Shown here piece after piece: positions 46,241 to 56,800 of a stretch of 64,000 nucleotides of DNA. The position numbers and the translations under genes were made by a program. The stretch's first letter is position 1; each line of letters begins with the position of its first letter. A model generated the notes under the pieces. The model saw only the letters and a list, made by a program, of their open reading frames with translations. It searched no databases and was not told the DNA's origin. Source of the stretch: Trinickia terrae (GTDB taxonomy: Bacteria; Pseudomonadota; Gammaproteobacteria; Burkholderiales; Burkholderiaceae); assembly GCF_005144415.1 (NCBI RefSeq), contig NZ_SWJE01000005.1:698999-762998 (forward strand), in the 5' to 3' direction.

Positions 46241-47734
46241 ATGAATACCAAAACTCTGTCTCGCGGCGCCATTGCCATCGCTGTCGCCGTCGCGCTGTCC
46301 GCGGGTTACGTCGCGGGCACCCGCCATACCGATCCCCAGATCATCCCGTCGGCCCAGGCCGCGGCCCTGATGCCCGCCGAAGCCGCCGCGAAGACCGGCA
46401 TCCCCGATTTTTCGGGCCTGGTCGAAACCTATGGTCCGGCCGTCGTGAACATCAGCGCCAAGCACGTCGTGAAGCAGGTCTCGCAGCGTCAGTCGATGCA
46501 GCAGCTGCCGATCGATCCGAGCGACCCGTTCTACCAGTTCTTCCGCCACTTTTACGGCCAGTTCCCGGGACAGGGCGGCGGTGACGACGGCGGCAGCCAG
46601 GGCGACCAGCCGAGCGCGAGCCTCGGCTCGGGCTTCATCATCAGCCCGGACGGCTACATCCTGACCAACGCGCACGTCGTCGACGGCGCGAACGTCGTCA
46701 CCGTCAAGCTGACCGACAAGCGCGAGTACCGCGCGAAGGTCGTCGGCGCTGACAAGCAATCGGACGTCGCGGTGCTGAAGATCAGCGCCGCCAATCTGCC
46801 GACCGTGAAGATCGGCGATCCGAGCCAGAGCAAGGTCGGCCAGTGGGTTGTCGCGATCGGCTCGCCGTACGGCTTCGACAACACGGTCACCTCGGGCATC
46901 ATCAGCGCGAAGTCGCGCTCGCTGCCGGAAGAGAACTACACGCCGTTCATCCAGACCGACGTGCCGGTGAACCCGGGCAATTCGGGCGGTCCGCTCTTCA
47001 ACCTGCAGGGCGAGGTGATCGGCATCAACTCGATGATCTACTCGCAGACGGGCGGCTTCCAGGGGCTGTCGTTCGCGATCCCGATCAATGAGGCGATGAA
47101 GGTCAAGGACGACCTCGTCAAGACGGGCCACGTGAGCCGCGGGCGTCTCGGCGTCGCGGTGCAGGGCCTGAACCAGACGCTCGCCGATTCGTTCGGGCTC
47201 GGCAAGCCCAACGGCGCGCTCGTGAGCTCGGTCGATCCGGGCGGCCCGGCTGCCAAGGCGGGCTTGCAGGCGGGCGACGTCATCCTCGCGGTGAACGGCA
47301 CACAGATCAGCGACTCGACCGATCTGCCGTCGATGATCGCGGGCATCAAGCCGGGCAGCAAGGCCGACCTTCAGGTCTGGCGCGACAAGGCCAAGAAGGA
47401 CATCGCCGTGACGATCGGCGCGCTCACCGACGCGAAGGCCGCGTCCAACGACACGCAGGCGCAGGAGCAAGGGCGCCTCGGCGTGGCGGTGCGGCCGCTC
47501 ACGCCGCAGGAGAAGAGCGGCGCGTCGCTGTCGCATGGCCTGCTCGTACAGCAGTCGTCGGGGCCCGCGGCGAGCGCGGGCATCCAGCCGGGCGACGTGA
47601 TTCTCGCGGTCAACGGCCGTCCGGTGTCGAGCCCCGACCAGCTGCGCGACATGATCGCGAAGGCCGGCAACAGCATCGCGCTCCTGATCCAGCGCGACAG
47701 CGCGCAGATTTTCGTGCCGGTCGATCTGGGCTGA
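46241..47734 (+). CDS. Do-family periplasmic serine protease (DegP/DegQ/MucD-like)
   Basis: A 497-residue HtrA protease. An N-terminal signal segment (GAIAIAVAVALSAGYVAG) precedes the protease domain: catalytic His in LTNAHVVDG, Asp in QSDVAVLKI, Ser in NPGNSGGPLFN. Two PDZ domains follow (about 280-370 and 405-495), each with GLQAGDVILAVNG-like carboxylate loops. It degrades or refolds damaged envelope proteins. Directly downstream of a two-component system, it may be part of its regulon. A terminator follows at 47772. Confidence 0.94.
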   Translation: MNTKTLSRGAIAIAVAVALSAGYVAGTRHTDPQIIPSAQAAALMPAEAAAKTGIPDFSGLVETYGPAVVNISAKHVVKQVSQRQSMQQLPIDPSDPFYQFFRHFYGQFPGQGGGDDGGSQGDQPSASLGSGFIISPDGYILTNAHVVDGANVVTVKLTDKREYRAKVVGADKQSDVAVLKISAANLPTVKIGDPSQSKVGQWVVAIGSPYGFDNTVTSGIISAKSRSLPEENYTPFIQTDVPVNPGNSGGPLFNLQGEVIGINSMIYSQTGGFQGLSFAIPINEAMKVKDDLVKTGHVSRGRLGVAVQGLNQTLADSFGLGKPNGALVSSVDPGGPAAKAGLQAGDVILAVNGTQISDSTDLPSMIAGIKPGSKADLQVWRDKAKKDIAVTIGALTDAKAASNDTQAQEQGRLGVAVRPLTPQEKSGASLSHGLLVQQSSGPAASAGIQPGDVILAVNGRPVSSPDQLRDMIAKAGNSIALLIQRDSAQIFVPVDLG

Positions 47735-47771
47735 CACGCTCGCGCAGCATCTCAGGTTGTCGTTCAAAAGG

Positions 47772-47807
47772 CGCCGCACCGTCCTAACATGGACGGTGCG
47801 GCGTTTT
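47772..47807 (+). terminator. Intrinsic terminator of the protease gene
   Basis: CGCCGCACCGTCC and GGACGGTGCGGCG form a perfect 13-bp stem followed by TTTT. Confidence 0.9.
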
Positions 47808-47879
47808 CATTTCTTCAGTCTGCGCCGGGCCTGCAAATTGCTCGTTTTTCATGGCCACTCATGGCGGAAAGGAGCAGCG

Positions 47880-48368
47880 ATGAACACGCCAAGCAACAAG
47901 CGGGCGGCGCTCGCGGCGGTGGCCGCGACGCTCGCACTCGGTGCGGCGGGCGGCGCGCTCGCGCAGTCGAGCGCAGTGGGCGGCACGACGACCGACAACA
48001 CCAGCGCCGGCAACGCGAACGGCGGCGGCCTGCCGCAGATCCAGCAGCAGGGCGACGTGTCGTTCGTGTCGGGCGGCGTAGGCAGCGACGAGTCGTCGGC
48101 GCTCAAGCGGGCCCAGCACGACTGGCCGCTCGCGCTGCGCTTCACCGGGCCCGGGACCGAATACCTGGCCGACGTGCACGTGCGCATCGTCAACGCGCAT
48201 GACGGCGAGGTGCTCAACGCGGAATCGCGCGGCCCGTACATGCTCGTCAGGCTGCGCCCTGGCCGCTACACTGTCCACGCGGCCTACAACGGCAAAGATC
48301 AGATGAAAGCCGTGACGGTCTCGGGCAGCGGAAGCACCAAGGCCGATTTCTACTGGAATTCCCAATAG
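47880..48368 (+). CDS. Exported carboxypeptidase-regulatory-like small protein
   Basis: A 162-residue protein with a signal peptide (AALAAVAATLALGAAGGALA, cleavage near 30). A Gly/Asn/Gln-rich stretch follows, then one compact beta domain: EYLADVHVRIVNAHDGEVL, ESRGPYMLVRLRPGRYTVHA, KAVTVSGSGSTKADFYW. The LRPGRYTV pattern resembles the transthyretin-like fold of carboxypeptidase regulatory domains. It is probably periplasmic; its function is unknown. AAGGAG lies just before ATG 47880. Confidence 0.75.
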   Translation: MNTPSNKRAALAAVAATLALGAAGGALAQSSAVGGTTTDNTSAGNANGGGLPQIQQQGDVSFVSGGVGSDESSALKRAQHDWPLALRFTGPGTEYLADVHVRIVNAHDGEVLNAESRGPYMLVRLRPGRYTVHAAYNGKDQMKAVTVSGSGSTKADFYWNSQ

Positions 48369-48431
48369 GAATAGGGACTTTCCAGTAAGGATCGCAGGGC
48401 CGCACAAGCGACACGAGTTTCGCCGATAATG

Positions 48432-48457
48432 AAAGCCACGGACGCCGTGGCTTTTTT
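48432..48457 (+). terminator. Intrinsic terminator
   Basis: AAAGCCACGG/CCGTGGCTTT stem followed by a T run, after the exported small protein. Confidence 0.88.
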
Positions 48458-48572
48458 ATGCGCCGCAAAAAGCCGCCGGCTACGCAACGGCACGCCAAAG
48501 ATACGCCTTTGATCGCCCGAGCAGCGGTACATCGGCGGCAGAGCCGCGCAATAGGTGGATCAGGGGAATGCA

Positions 48573-48932
48573 ATGACGAATGTCGCCGAGCATCGCATCG
48601 AGATCGTGCCGAACCGCCACCGGGTGCGGGTGATCCAGTATGGCGTCACGATTGCCGACACCGTGCGCGGGCTCACGCTCAGCGAGACCGGCCTTCCCGA
48701 CGTCGTCTATTTTCCGCGCGAGGACGTCAACATGACGCGGCTCATGCGCTCCGACCATACTTCGTACTGTCCCTATAAAGGGCACGCGTCGTATTTCCAT
48801 TTGCAAACCGAGGACGGCACCGTCGAGAACGCTGTATGGAGCTATGAGGATCCGCTCGATACGACCGCCGCCATCAAAGGGTATCTGGCGTTTTATGCAT
48901 CGCGAGTCGATCGCATCGATCAGACCTCCTGA
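48573..48932 (+). CDS. DUF427 family protein
   Basis: A 119-residue protein with the DUF427 pattern: IADTVRGLTLSETGLPDVVY, FPREDVNMTRL, then HTSYCPYKGHASYFHLQT and AVWSYEDPLD. The fold is a compact beta barrel of unknown function. Signature residues (YCPYKG) are intact and the length is normal. An approximate GGGGAA precedes the ATG. Confidence 0.85.
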   Translation: MTNVAEHRIEIVPNRHRVRVIQYGVTIADTVRGLTLSETGLPDVVYFPREDVNMTRLMRSDHTSYCPYKGHASYFHLQTEDGTVENAVWSYEDPLDTTAAIKGYLAFYASRVDRIDQTS

Positions 48933-48965
48933 TCCCGAGACCGCGCGTTCACAGGGGAATTCGCC

Positions 48966-49712
48966 ATGGAATTGAACGACGCGTTACGCATTCCGCTGGC
49001 GCCGTCTGCGGTCTGGGAGGCGCTGCAGGATCTCGCGCTCTTGCGTGCGAGTCTCGAAAACTGCGAATCGTTCTCGCGCCTCACCGGGGGCGAATACGCG
49101 TTGACGCTGACCGTGCCGCTCGGCCCGCTCAGGGCGCGCTACGACGTGCGCGCGCACGTTGCGGGCCAGAACGAGGCGGCTGCCGACGCGCCGCATCGCA
49201 CGCTCAACTTCAAGGCCCGCGCGGTCGGCGTCGGCGCGCTGCGCGGACAGATCGACGTCGCGTTGCGCGCGGACCCGGACAGCGGCGCGCAAGCGGAGCC
49301 GGCGACGCGCATCGACTACTCCGTCTGGGCGACGCTCACCGGGCCGCTCGCCGAACTGCCGCCGCGCCAGATCGAAAACGCGATGCACGAGTTGGCCGAC
49401 GACTTCTTCACGGAATTTTGCGCGGTCGTGCAGGCCAAGCACGGGCAGGGGCCAAACCGAGCACGCGTCGAGCACGGCCGGCGCCAGCACGTCTTCCTGC
49501 GGCCGATCAATCTGGCCGGCATCGCGCGGCGTGCCCATCTGCATGGCGTCGACGGCACGCTGACGGGCCGCGCCGCCGGCACGCTGGTCGGCACGCGCGG
49601 GGCGCATGGGCTCAATCGCGGACATGAGCCGCATGCTGTGCCTGCCTGGGCGTGGGCGGCGATGATCTTTTTCGTCGCGGTGCTGCTCTACGCATCGCAC
49701 TGGTTCGGCTGA
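48966..49712 (+). CDS. CoxG-like SRPBCC protein with C-terminal membrane anchor
   Basis: A 248-residue protein. The first 155 residues show the CoxG (CO dehydrogenase subunit G) pattern: RIPLAPSAVWEALQDLALLR, ENCESFSRLTGGEYAL, then TRIDYSVWATLTGPLAELP. A linker of about 70 residues leads to one C-terminal helix (PAWAWAAMIFFVAVLLYASHW). CoxG proteins are membrane-associated helpers for molybdenum hydroxylases or quinones; no such enzyme genes are adjacent. It begins 34 nt after DUF427. Confidence 0.78.
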   Translation: MELNDALRIPLAPSAVWEALQDLALLRASLENCESFSRLTGGEYALTLTVPLGPLRARYDVRAHVAGQNEAAADAPHRTLNFKARAVGVGALRGQIDVALRADPDSGAQAEPATRIDYSVWATLTGPLAELPPRQIENAMHELADDFFTEFCAVVQAKHGQGPNRARVEHGRRQHVFLRPINLAGIARRAHLHGVDGTLTGRAAGTLVGTRGAHGLNRGHEPHAVPAWAWAAMIFFVAVLLYASHWFG

Positions 49713-49749
49713 CGCACCGTCCGTTCCATTCCACTCCATTCCTTCCGGC

Positions 49750-50736
49750 TCAGACGCCGCGAAACTCCCGCCGGTAGGCGGACGGCGACGTCTTGAACAC
49801 GTCGGCGAAATGCTGGCGCATCGAGACCGCCGAGCCGAATCCCGCCGCGTCTGCGATCGCGTCGACCGATTGCTCCGTCATCTCCAGCAGCTGCTGCGCG
49901 CGGGCGAGACGCGTCGCGAGCAGCCACGCGCCGACGGTCGTGCCGGTCGCCTGCCGGAAGCGCCGCGTGAAGTTGCGCCGGCTCATCAGGGCGCGCCCGG
50001 CAAGGGAGTCGAGCGTGTGCGGCTCGCGCGGATGGGCGCGGACCCAGTCGAGCAGTTCGGCGAGCCGGCCGTCGCGCGCATCGGCGGCGATCGGCTGCTC
50101 GATGAACTGGGCTTGAGAGCCCTGCCGATGCGGCGGCACGACGAGCCGCCGCGCCGTGTAGCTCGCCGCCCGCGCGCCGTAGAGTTTGCGCAGCACGTGC
50201 AGGCAGCAGTCGATGCCCGCCGCGGTGCCGGCCGAGGTCAGGATGTTGCCGTCGTCGACATAGAGCACGCCCGCATCGAGCTTGACCTTCGGGTAGCGGC
50301 GCGCGAACGCGTCGGCCCAGGCCCAGTGGGTCGTGGCGGGGCGGCCTTCGAGCAGGCCCGCGGCCGCCAGCACGAACGCGCCGAGGCATAGCCCGACGAG
50401 CTGCGCGCCACGCGCGTGCGCGGCGCGCAAGGCGTCGAGGAGGGCGGCGGGCGGCGTTTCGCCGGTGTCGCGCCAGCTGGGCACGACGACGATGTCGGCG
50501 TCCGCGATCACGTCGAAGCCGAGGGGCGCGGCGATCGTGAAGCCGGCGGTCGTCGCGAGCGCCCCGGCCCGCTCGGCGCAGACGCGCAGCTCGAAGGGCG
50601 GCACCCCGCCGGCGCCGCGATCCTCGCCGAACACGAGGCACGGCACCGACAAATGGAATGGGCTGATGCCGTCGAATGCGACGACGGCGACGATGCGTGC
50701 GCCGGGCTCGGCGGCTGATGTCGCGGCAGACGGCAT
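49750..50736 (-). CDS. GlxA-type AraC-family regulator with DJ-1/PfpI domain
   Basis: A 328-residue regulator. Residues about 15-185 form a DJ-1/PfpI-like domain (IVAVVAFDGISPFHLSVPCL; the elbow LVGLCLGAFVLA with Cys). Residues about 230-328 hold two AraC-type helix-turn-helix motifs (DSLAGRALMSRRNFTRRFRQ; VDAIADAAGFGSAVSMRQHF). Members respond to nitrogen or small-molecule signals. It is divergent from the isochorismatase-like gene and may control it. Confidence 0.9.
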   Translation of the reverse strand: MPSAATSAAEPGARIVAVVAFDGISPFHLSVPCLVFGEDRGAGGVPPFELRVCAERAGALATTAGFTIAAPLGFDVIADADIVVVPSWRDTGETPPAALLDALRAAHARGAQLVGLCLGAFVLAAAGLLEGRPATTHWAWADAFARRYPKVKLDAGVLYVDDGNILTSAGTAAGIDCCLHVLRKLYGARAASYTARRLVVPPHRQGSQAQFIEQPIAADARDGRLAELLDWVRAHPREPHTLDSLAGRALMSRRNFTRRFRQATGTTVGAWLLATRLARAQQLLEMTEQSVDAIADAAGFGSAVSMRQHFADVFKTSPSAYRREFRGV

Positions 50737-50889
50737 GGGCGGTCTCTTGATTTGGATTGGCCCGATTCTAGCGAAGATTGTCATTCGGGCCGCTATCTGC
50801 GAGAGCTGCAAGGGCGAAGAATGGCTCCCGTCGCTGCTTCGGCGAATCGCTCGAAATCCGACAGCCCATTGCCAACAAGGAGCCGCAAC

Positions 50890-51552
50890 ATGTCCCACGC
50901 AACGCCCCGCCGTGCGCTGATCGTCATCGATGTGCAAAACGAATACGTGACGGGCGGCCTGCCGATCGAATACCCCGGCGTCCAGGTCTCGCTCGCCAAC
51001 ATCGGCCGCGCCATGGATGCGGCGCGGGCGTCGTCGGTACCGGTCGTGGTCGTGCAGAACTTCGCGCCCGCCGACGCTCCTATCTTCGCGCGCGGCACGG
51101 AGGGGGCGGAATTGCACCCGGTCGTCGCGTCGCGCCCGCACGATCACTACGTCGAAAAGTCGCTGCCGAGCGCGTTCGCCGGCACCGACCTGGCCGACTG
51201 GCTGGCGGCCAACCAGATCGACACGCTGACCGTTGCCGGCTACATGACGCACAACTGCGACGCGTCGACGATCTTTCATGCATTGCACGCAGGCTACGCG
51301 GTGGAGTTTCTCGCGGACGCGACGGGGTCCGTGCCTTATGAGAACGCCGCCGGCTGCGCAAGCGCCGAGGAGATTCATCGCGTGTTCAGCGTCGTCATGC
51401 AGTCGCGCTTCGCGGCGGTGCTCACGACCGGCGAGTGGGGGGCGGCGCTCGGGTCGGGCGCCCGGCCGGACAAGGGCTCGATCTACGCGTCGAACCGGAA
51501 GGCGCGCGAGCGGCGTGCGCAGCAGAGCGCCGCAGCTTCGACGCCCGCCTAA
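50890..51552 (+). CDS. Isochorismatase-like cysteine hydrolase
   Basis: A 220-residue hydrolase. The triad is visible: Asp in ALIVIDVQNEYVTGG (about 14), Lys in HYVEKSLPSAF (about 95) and Cys in VAGYMTHNCDAST (about 127). The family hydrolyses amides, ureides or isochorismate; the substrate is not determined. AAGGAG precedes ATG 50890. Its stop overlaps the end of the convergent tetR gene by 4 bp. Confidence 0.88.
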   Translation: MSHATPRRALIVIDVQNEYVTGGLPIEYPGVQVSLANIGRAMDAARASSVPVVVVQNFAPADAPIFARGTEGAELHPVVASRPHDHYVEKSLPSAFAGTDLADWLAANQIDTLTVAGYMTHNCDASTIFHALHAGYAVEFLADATGSVPYENAAGCASAEEIHRVFSVVMQSRFAAVLTTGEWGAALGSGARPDKGSIYASNRKARERRAQQSAAASTPA

Positions 51553-52193
51553 TCCGCCGCCGGCCCGCGCAACGCAGGGCTGTAGCGCAGCATGTCGAAG
51601 CAGGCGTCGACGAGCTGCTCGGAATGAGTCGCGATATCGACCTTGTCGGGCAGGATGAGCATGTCGCGCAAGAAGCCGCCGACGACCGCGTGCAGGATCG
51701 TCGCGGCTTTCTGCGTATCGAGGTCGGCGGGCAACTGCCCCTTCGACACGGCGTTCTTCAACCCGCCTTCGATTTTCTGCAGGCCTTCGCGCATGCTCGT
51801 CTGATGGCGCGCCATGACCGGGCCCATGTCTTCGACGAACTCGCACTTCAGAAACAAGATGTCGAACACGCGGCGCTGCTGCGGGTCGGTGGCCGTTCTG
51901 CGCAGGCACAAGGTGACGATCTCCTTGAGCCTGCCGAGCGGGTTGGCTTCCTGCGGGTCGAGCGAGGCGGCGCCGAGCTCGTCGAGCGGGAGCAGCACGC
52001 GATCGAACATTTCCGTGAACAGGTCGCCCTTGTTGGCGAAGTGCCAATAGATGGCGCCGCGCGTGACGCCGGCATGCTGGGCGATATCGCCGAGGGACGT
52101 GCGCGACACGCCTTTCTCGAAGAACACTTGCTCGGCGGCGTCGAGGATCCGATTGCGCGTCTCCTGGGCTTCTTCCTTGGTTCGTCTGACCAT
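51549..52193 (-). CDS. TetR/AcrR-family repressor of the RND efflux operon
   Basis: A 214-residue repressor. The N-terminal HTH reads TRNRILDAAEQVFFEKGVSR, TSLGDIAQHAGVTRGAIYWH and FANKGDLF, characteristic of AcrR/TtgR/BpeR. A helical ligand-binding domain follows (DILFLKCEFVEDMGPV; AATILHAVVGGFLRDML). It is divergent from the RND operon, with an AcrR-like palindrome between them, so it most likely represses the pump and is released by bound drugs. Confidence 0.93.
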   Translation of the reverse strand: MVRRTKEEAQETRNRILDAAEQVFFEKGVSRTSLGDIAQHAGVTRGAIYWHFANKGDLFTEMFDRVLLPLDELGAASLDPQEANPLGRLKEIVTLCLRRTATDPQQRRVFDILFLKCEFVEDMGPVMARHQTSMREGLQKIEGGLKNAVSKGQLPADLDTQKAATILHAVVGGFLRDMLILPDKVDIATHSEQLVDACFDMLRYSPALRGPAAD

Positions 52194-52602
52194 TGATATC
52201 GAGTGGCGCTTTGCGGGGCGGAACCGGCGGCGCATGAACAGGCCGCACGGATTTTACTATGTGGAACAGTCTGTGAGCAGATTCTGCTCTTTGCCGCTGT
52301 CTCGAAATGCATCACGACTTTTACGTACATTCGTGATTGTATATATAATCTACCCCGGCGATTGAATGACCTAGTGTAATCACGGGTAATATCCGTCACT
52401 GTTGCCTGCCCCAAGCTAGGCGCCGCGAGTGTTCTTGCTGCGGCGCCATGCGGCGTTTACCTGGTCGGCGCGTCTTGCCGACAGCTGTTCCGACCGCATC
52501 CGGGCTTTCAATCCAGCGTCTCACGACGTATTTGTGCTGCGCGTTTTGCGGGGGCAGAAACGCGAGCACTCATTTTTCTCAGTCATTGACAGAGGTTGCT
52601 CC
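52194..52602. other. Divergent regulatory region of the efflux system
   Basis: About 410 bases without a gene between the repressor and the pump. It holds an AcrR-like operator (separate entry) over a locally AT-rich promoter segment (52315-52350). The remaining leader before the adaptor gene (about 52380-52602) shows no further recognisable element. Confidence 0.6.
52322..52345. promoter_or_regulatory. AcrR-like operator palindrome
   Basis: A 24-bp imperfect palindrome with half-sites TACGTACATT and TTGTATATA matches the E. coli AcrR box pattern (TACATACATT ... AATGTATGTA) at most positions. It lies between the divergent repressor and pump genes and overlaps the AT-rich promoter, so it is the likely binding site of the repressor. 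Confidence 0.78.
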
Positions 52603-53817
52603 ATGCGCGTCGAACGGGTTCCATACCGCTTAATCAGTGTCGCGACGGCTGCCGTATTCCTTGCAGCATGCGGACAAAAACAATCGGCACCGCCGCAGCA
52701 AACGCCGGAAGTCGGCGTGGTCACCATTCAACAATCCTCCGTGCCGGTCGTCACTGAATTGCCGGGCCGCACCAACGCCTTCCTCGTGGCGCAAGTGCGC
52801 GCGCGGGTCGACGGCATCGTGCTGTCGCGCGACTTCACCGAAGGCAGCGAAGTGAAGGCCGGCCAGCGCCTGTACAAGATCGATCCGGCGCCGTACATCG
52901 CCTCGCTCAACAACGCAAAGGCCACGCTCGCGAGGGCCGAGGCCAACCTCGTCTCCACCACCGCGCAGGCCAATCGCTACAAGGTGCTGGTGGCTGCCAA
53001 CGCAGTCAGCAAGCAGGACTACGACAACGCCGTCGCCTCGCAAGGCCAGGCCGCGGCAGATGTCGCCGCGGGCAAGGCGCAGGTCCAGACCGCGCAGATC
53101 AACCTCGGCTATACCGACGTCATCTCGCCGATCACCGGCCGCACCGGCGTGTCGCAGGTCACGCCGGGCGCGTACGTGCAGGCGAGCCAGGCGACGCTGA
53201 TGGACACGATCCAGCAACTGGACCCCGTCTATGTCGACCTGACGCAATCGAGCCTCGACGGCCTCAAGCTGCGCCGCGACGTGCAGGAAGGCCGCGTGAA
53301 GACGAGCGGCCCGAGCGCGGCGAAGGTCTCGCTGATCCTCGAGGACGGCCGCACCTATTCGGAGCCCGGCAAGCTGCAGTTCTCCGACGTCACCGTCGAC
53401 CAGACGACCGGCTCGGTCACGATCCGTGCGATTTTCCCGAACCCGAACCGGGTGCTCCTGCCGGGCATGTTCGTGCGCGCGCGCATCGAAGAAGGCGTCA
53501 ACGACCGTGCGATGCTCGTGCCGCAGATCGGCGTCTCGCACAACCAGAAGGGCGACGCGATTGCGCTCGTCGTGGGTCCGGACAACAAGGTGGCGCCGCA
53601 CACGCTCGTCACGACCGGCATGAACGGCCCGAACTGGGTCGTCGAAAGCGGCGTGCAGCCGGGCGACCGCGTGATCGTGCAGGGCACCGAGAAGGTCCGC
53701 CCGGGCATGGAAGTGAAGGCGGTGCCGGCCCAGCTGGCGGAAAGCCCCGCATCCGGCGCGGCAGCCGGCCAAGCCCCCGCGGCGAGCGGCGCGAAAGCGG
53801 CATCGGGCGCGCAATAA
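52603..53817 (+). CDS. RND efflux periplasmic adaptor (AcrA/BpeA-like)
   Basis: A 404-residue membrane-fusion lipoprotein. The lipobox VFLAAC (Cys about 24) anchors it in the inner membrane. PVVTELPGRTNAFLVAQVRA and GIVLSRDFTEGSEVKAGQRL form the first lipoyl half, with a helical hairpin (about 100-170, ALARAEANLVSTTAQANRYK-like), the second lipoyl half YTDVISPITGRTGVS and a C-terminal Ala/Ser-rich tail. It links the pump to the outer-membrane channel. The transporter follows 15 nt later. Confidence 0.95.
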   Translation: MRVERVPYRLISVATAAVFLAACGQKQSAPPQQTPEVGVVTIQQSSVPVVTELPGRTNAFLVAQVRARVDGIVLSRDFTEGSEVKAGQRLYKIDPAPYIASLNNAKATLARAEANLVSTTAQANRYKVLVAANAVSKQDYDNAVASQGQAAADVAAGKAQVQTAQINLGYTDVISPITGRTGVSQVTPGAYVQASQATLMDTIQQLDPVYVDLTQSSLDGLKLRRDVQEGRVKTSGPSAAKVSLILEDGRTYSEPGKLQFSDVTVDQTTGSVTIRAIFPNPNRVLLPGMFVRARIEEGVNDRAMLVPQIGVSHNQKGDAIALVVGPDNKVAPHTLVTTGMNGPNWVVESGVQPGDRVIVQGTEKVRPGMEVKAVPAQLAESPASGAAAGQAPAASGAKAASGAQ

Positions 53818-53832
53818 CAGGGAGCCTGCTTC

Positions 53833-56800
53833 ATGGCAAAGTTCTTTATCGATCGCCCGATTTTTGCCTGGGTGATCGCGATTATCTTGATGCTTGCGGG
53901 TGTCGCGTCGATCTTCAATCTGCCGATCGCGCAGTACCCGACCATCGCGCCGCCGTCGATCCAGATCAGCGCAAGCTATCCGGGCGCGTCCGCGAAGACG
54001 GTGGAAGACACGGTCACGCAGGTGATCGAGCAGCAGATGAGCGGTCTCGACCACTTGCTGTACCTGTCGTCCACCTCTGACGACTCCGGTGCCGCGACCA
54101 TCACGCTGACGTTCGCCGCCGGCACGAATCCGGACATCGCGCAGGTGCAGGTGCAGAACAAGCTGTCGCTCGCGACGCCGCTCCTGCCGCAGGTCGTGCA
54201 GCAGCTCGGCACCACGGTGACGAAGTCGAGCAGCAGCTTCCTGCTCGTGCTCGCCTTCAACTCCGAGGACGGCAGCATGGACCGCTACGACCTCGCGAAT
54301 TACGTGGCGTCGAACGTCAAGGACCCGATCAGCCGTATCGACGGCGTCGGCACCGTGACGCTGTTCGGCACGCAGTACGCGATGCGGATCTGGCTCGACG
54401 CGAACAAGCTGAACAACTATGGCTTGACGCCCGTCGACGTGACGAGCGCGATCTCGGCGCAGAACGTCCAGGTGGCGGGCGGCCAGATCGGTGGCACGCC
54501 GGCCAAGCCGGGCCAGTTGGTCCAGGCGACCATCACCGAGGCGACGCTGCTGCGCACGCCCGAACAGTTCGGCAACATCCTGCTGAAGGTCAACCAGGAC
54601 GGCTCGCAGGTGCGCTTGAAGGACGTCTCGCGCATCGCCCTCGGCGGCGAATCGTACAACACCGAGACGAAGTACAACGGCCAGTGGACCGCCGGTCTCG
54701 GCATCCAGCTCGCGACGGGCGCAAACGCGCTGCAGACGGCGAAGAACGTGAAGGCGAAGATCGACGAGCTGTCGAAGTACTTCCCGCACGGTCTCGTCGT
54801 GAAGTATCCGTATGACACGACGCCGTTCGTGCGCCTGTCGATCGAGGAGGTGGTCAAGACGCTGCTCGAAGGCATCGTGCTCGTGTTCCTCGTGATGTAC
54901 CTGTTCCTGCAGAACCTGCGCGCGACGCTGATTCCGACGATCGCGGTGCCGGTGGTGCTGTTGGGCACGTTCGCGATCATGGAGCTCGTGGGCTTTTCGA
55001 TCAACACGCTGTCGATGTTCGGCCTCGTGCTCGCGATCGGCCTCTTGGTGGACGACGCGATCGTGGTCGTGGAGAACGTCGAGCGGGTGATGGCGGAGGA
55101 GGGCTTGTCGCCGAAGGAAGCGACCAAGAAGGCGATGGGCCAGATCACCGGCGCGCTCGTCGGCGTGGCGCTCGTACTGTCGGCGGTGTTCGTGCCGGTG
55201 GCGTTCTCGGGCGGCTCGGTCGGCGCCATCTATCGGCAGTTCTCGCTGACCATCGTGTCGGCGATGGTGCTGTCGGTGCTCGTGGCGTTGATTTTGACGC
55301 CGGCATTGTGCGCGACGATCCTCAAGCCGATTCCGCAAGGCCATCACGAAGAGAAGAAGGGCTTCTTCGGCTGGTTCAACCGCACGTTCGATAAGAGCCG
55401 CGACAAGTATCACTCGGGCGTCTATCACGTGATCAAGCGCTCGGGCCGCTGGCTCATCATCTATCTCGCGGTGATCGCGGCGGTGGGCCTCCTGTTCGTG
55501 AAGCTGCCGAAGTCGTTCCTGCCCGATGAAGACCAGGGCCTCATGTTCGTTCTCGTGCAGACGCCGTCGGGTTCGACGATGGAGACCACGGGCAAGACCC
55601 TCGCCAACATCTCGGATTACGTGCTGACGAAGGAAAAGGATCTCGTCGAATCGGCGTTCACGGTGAACGGCTTCAGCTTCGCGGGCCGCGGCCAGAATTC
55701 CGGTCTCGTGTTCATCAAGCTGAAGGACTTCAAGCAGCGTCAGCACGCGGACCAGAAGGTGCAGGCGATCATCCAGCGGATGTTCATGCACTACGCGGGC
55801 TACAAGGACGCACTGGTGATCCCGTTCAATCCGCCGTCGATTCCCGAGCTCGGCACGGCGTCGGGCTTCGACTTCGAGCTGACCGATAACGGGGGGCTCG
55901 GGCACGAGGCGCTGATGGCCGCGCGCAATCAGCTGCTCGGCATGGCCTCGAAAGACCCGACGCTCGCGCTCGTGCGTCCGAACGGCCTGAACGACACGGC
56001 GCAGTACAAGGTCGACATCGACCGCGAGAAGGCTCAGGCATTGGGCGTCTCGGCATCGGCGATCGACCAGACGTTCTCGATCGCCTGGGCGTCGCAGTAC
56101 GTGAACAACTTCCTCGACGTCGACAACCGGATCAAGAAGGTCTACGTGCAGTCCGACGCGCCGTTCCGGATGAACCCGGAGGACCTGGAGATCTGGTACG
56201 TGCGCAACGGCTCCGGCGGGATGGTGCCGTTCAGCGCGTTTGCGACCGGCAAGTGGACCTACGGCTCGCCGAAGCTCGAGCGCTACAACGGCGTGTCGGC
56301 GGTCGAAATCCAGGGTGCGGCCGCGCAAGGCAAGAGTACCGGCCAGGCGATGGCCGCGATGCAGGCGATTGCGGCGAAGCTGCCGCCGGGCATCGGCTAC
56401 TCGTGGACCGGCTTGTCGTTCCAGGAAATCCAGTCCGGCTCGCAGGCGCCGATCCTCTACGCGATCTCGATCCTCGTCGTGTTCCTGTGTCTCGCGGCGC
56501 TCTATGAGAGCTGGTCGATTCCGTTCTCGGTGATCATGGTCGTGCCGCTCGGCGTGATCGGCGCGCTCCTGGCCGCCACGCTGCGCGGGCTGGAGAACGA
56601 CGTGTTCTTCCAGGTGGGCCTGTTGACCACGGTGGGTCTGTCCGCGAAGAACGCGATTCTGATCGTCGAGTTCGCACGGGAGCTTCAGCAGGGCGAAAAG
56701 ATGGGGCCGGTGGAGGCCGCGCTCGAAGCGTCGCGCCTGCGGTTGCGGCCGATTCTGATGACGTCGATGGCGTTCATTCTCGGCGTGCTGCCGCTCGCGA

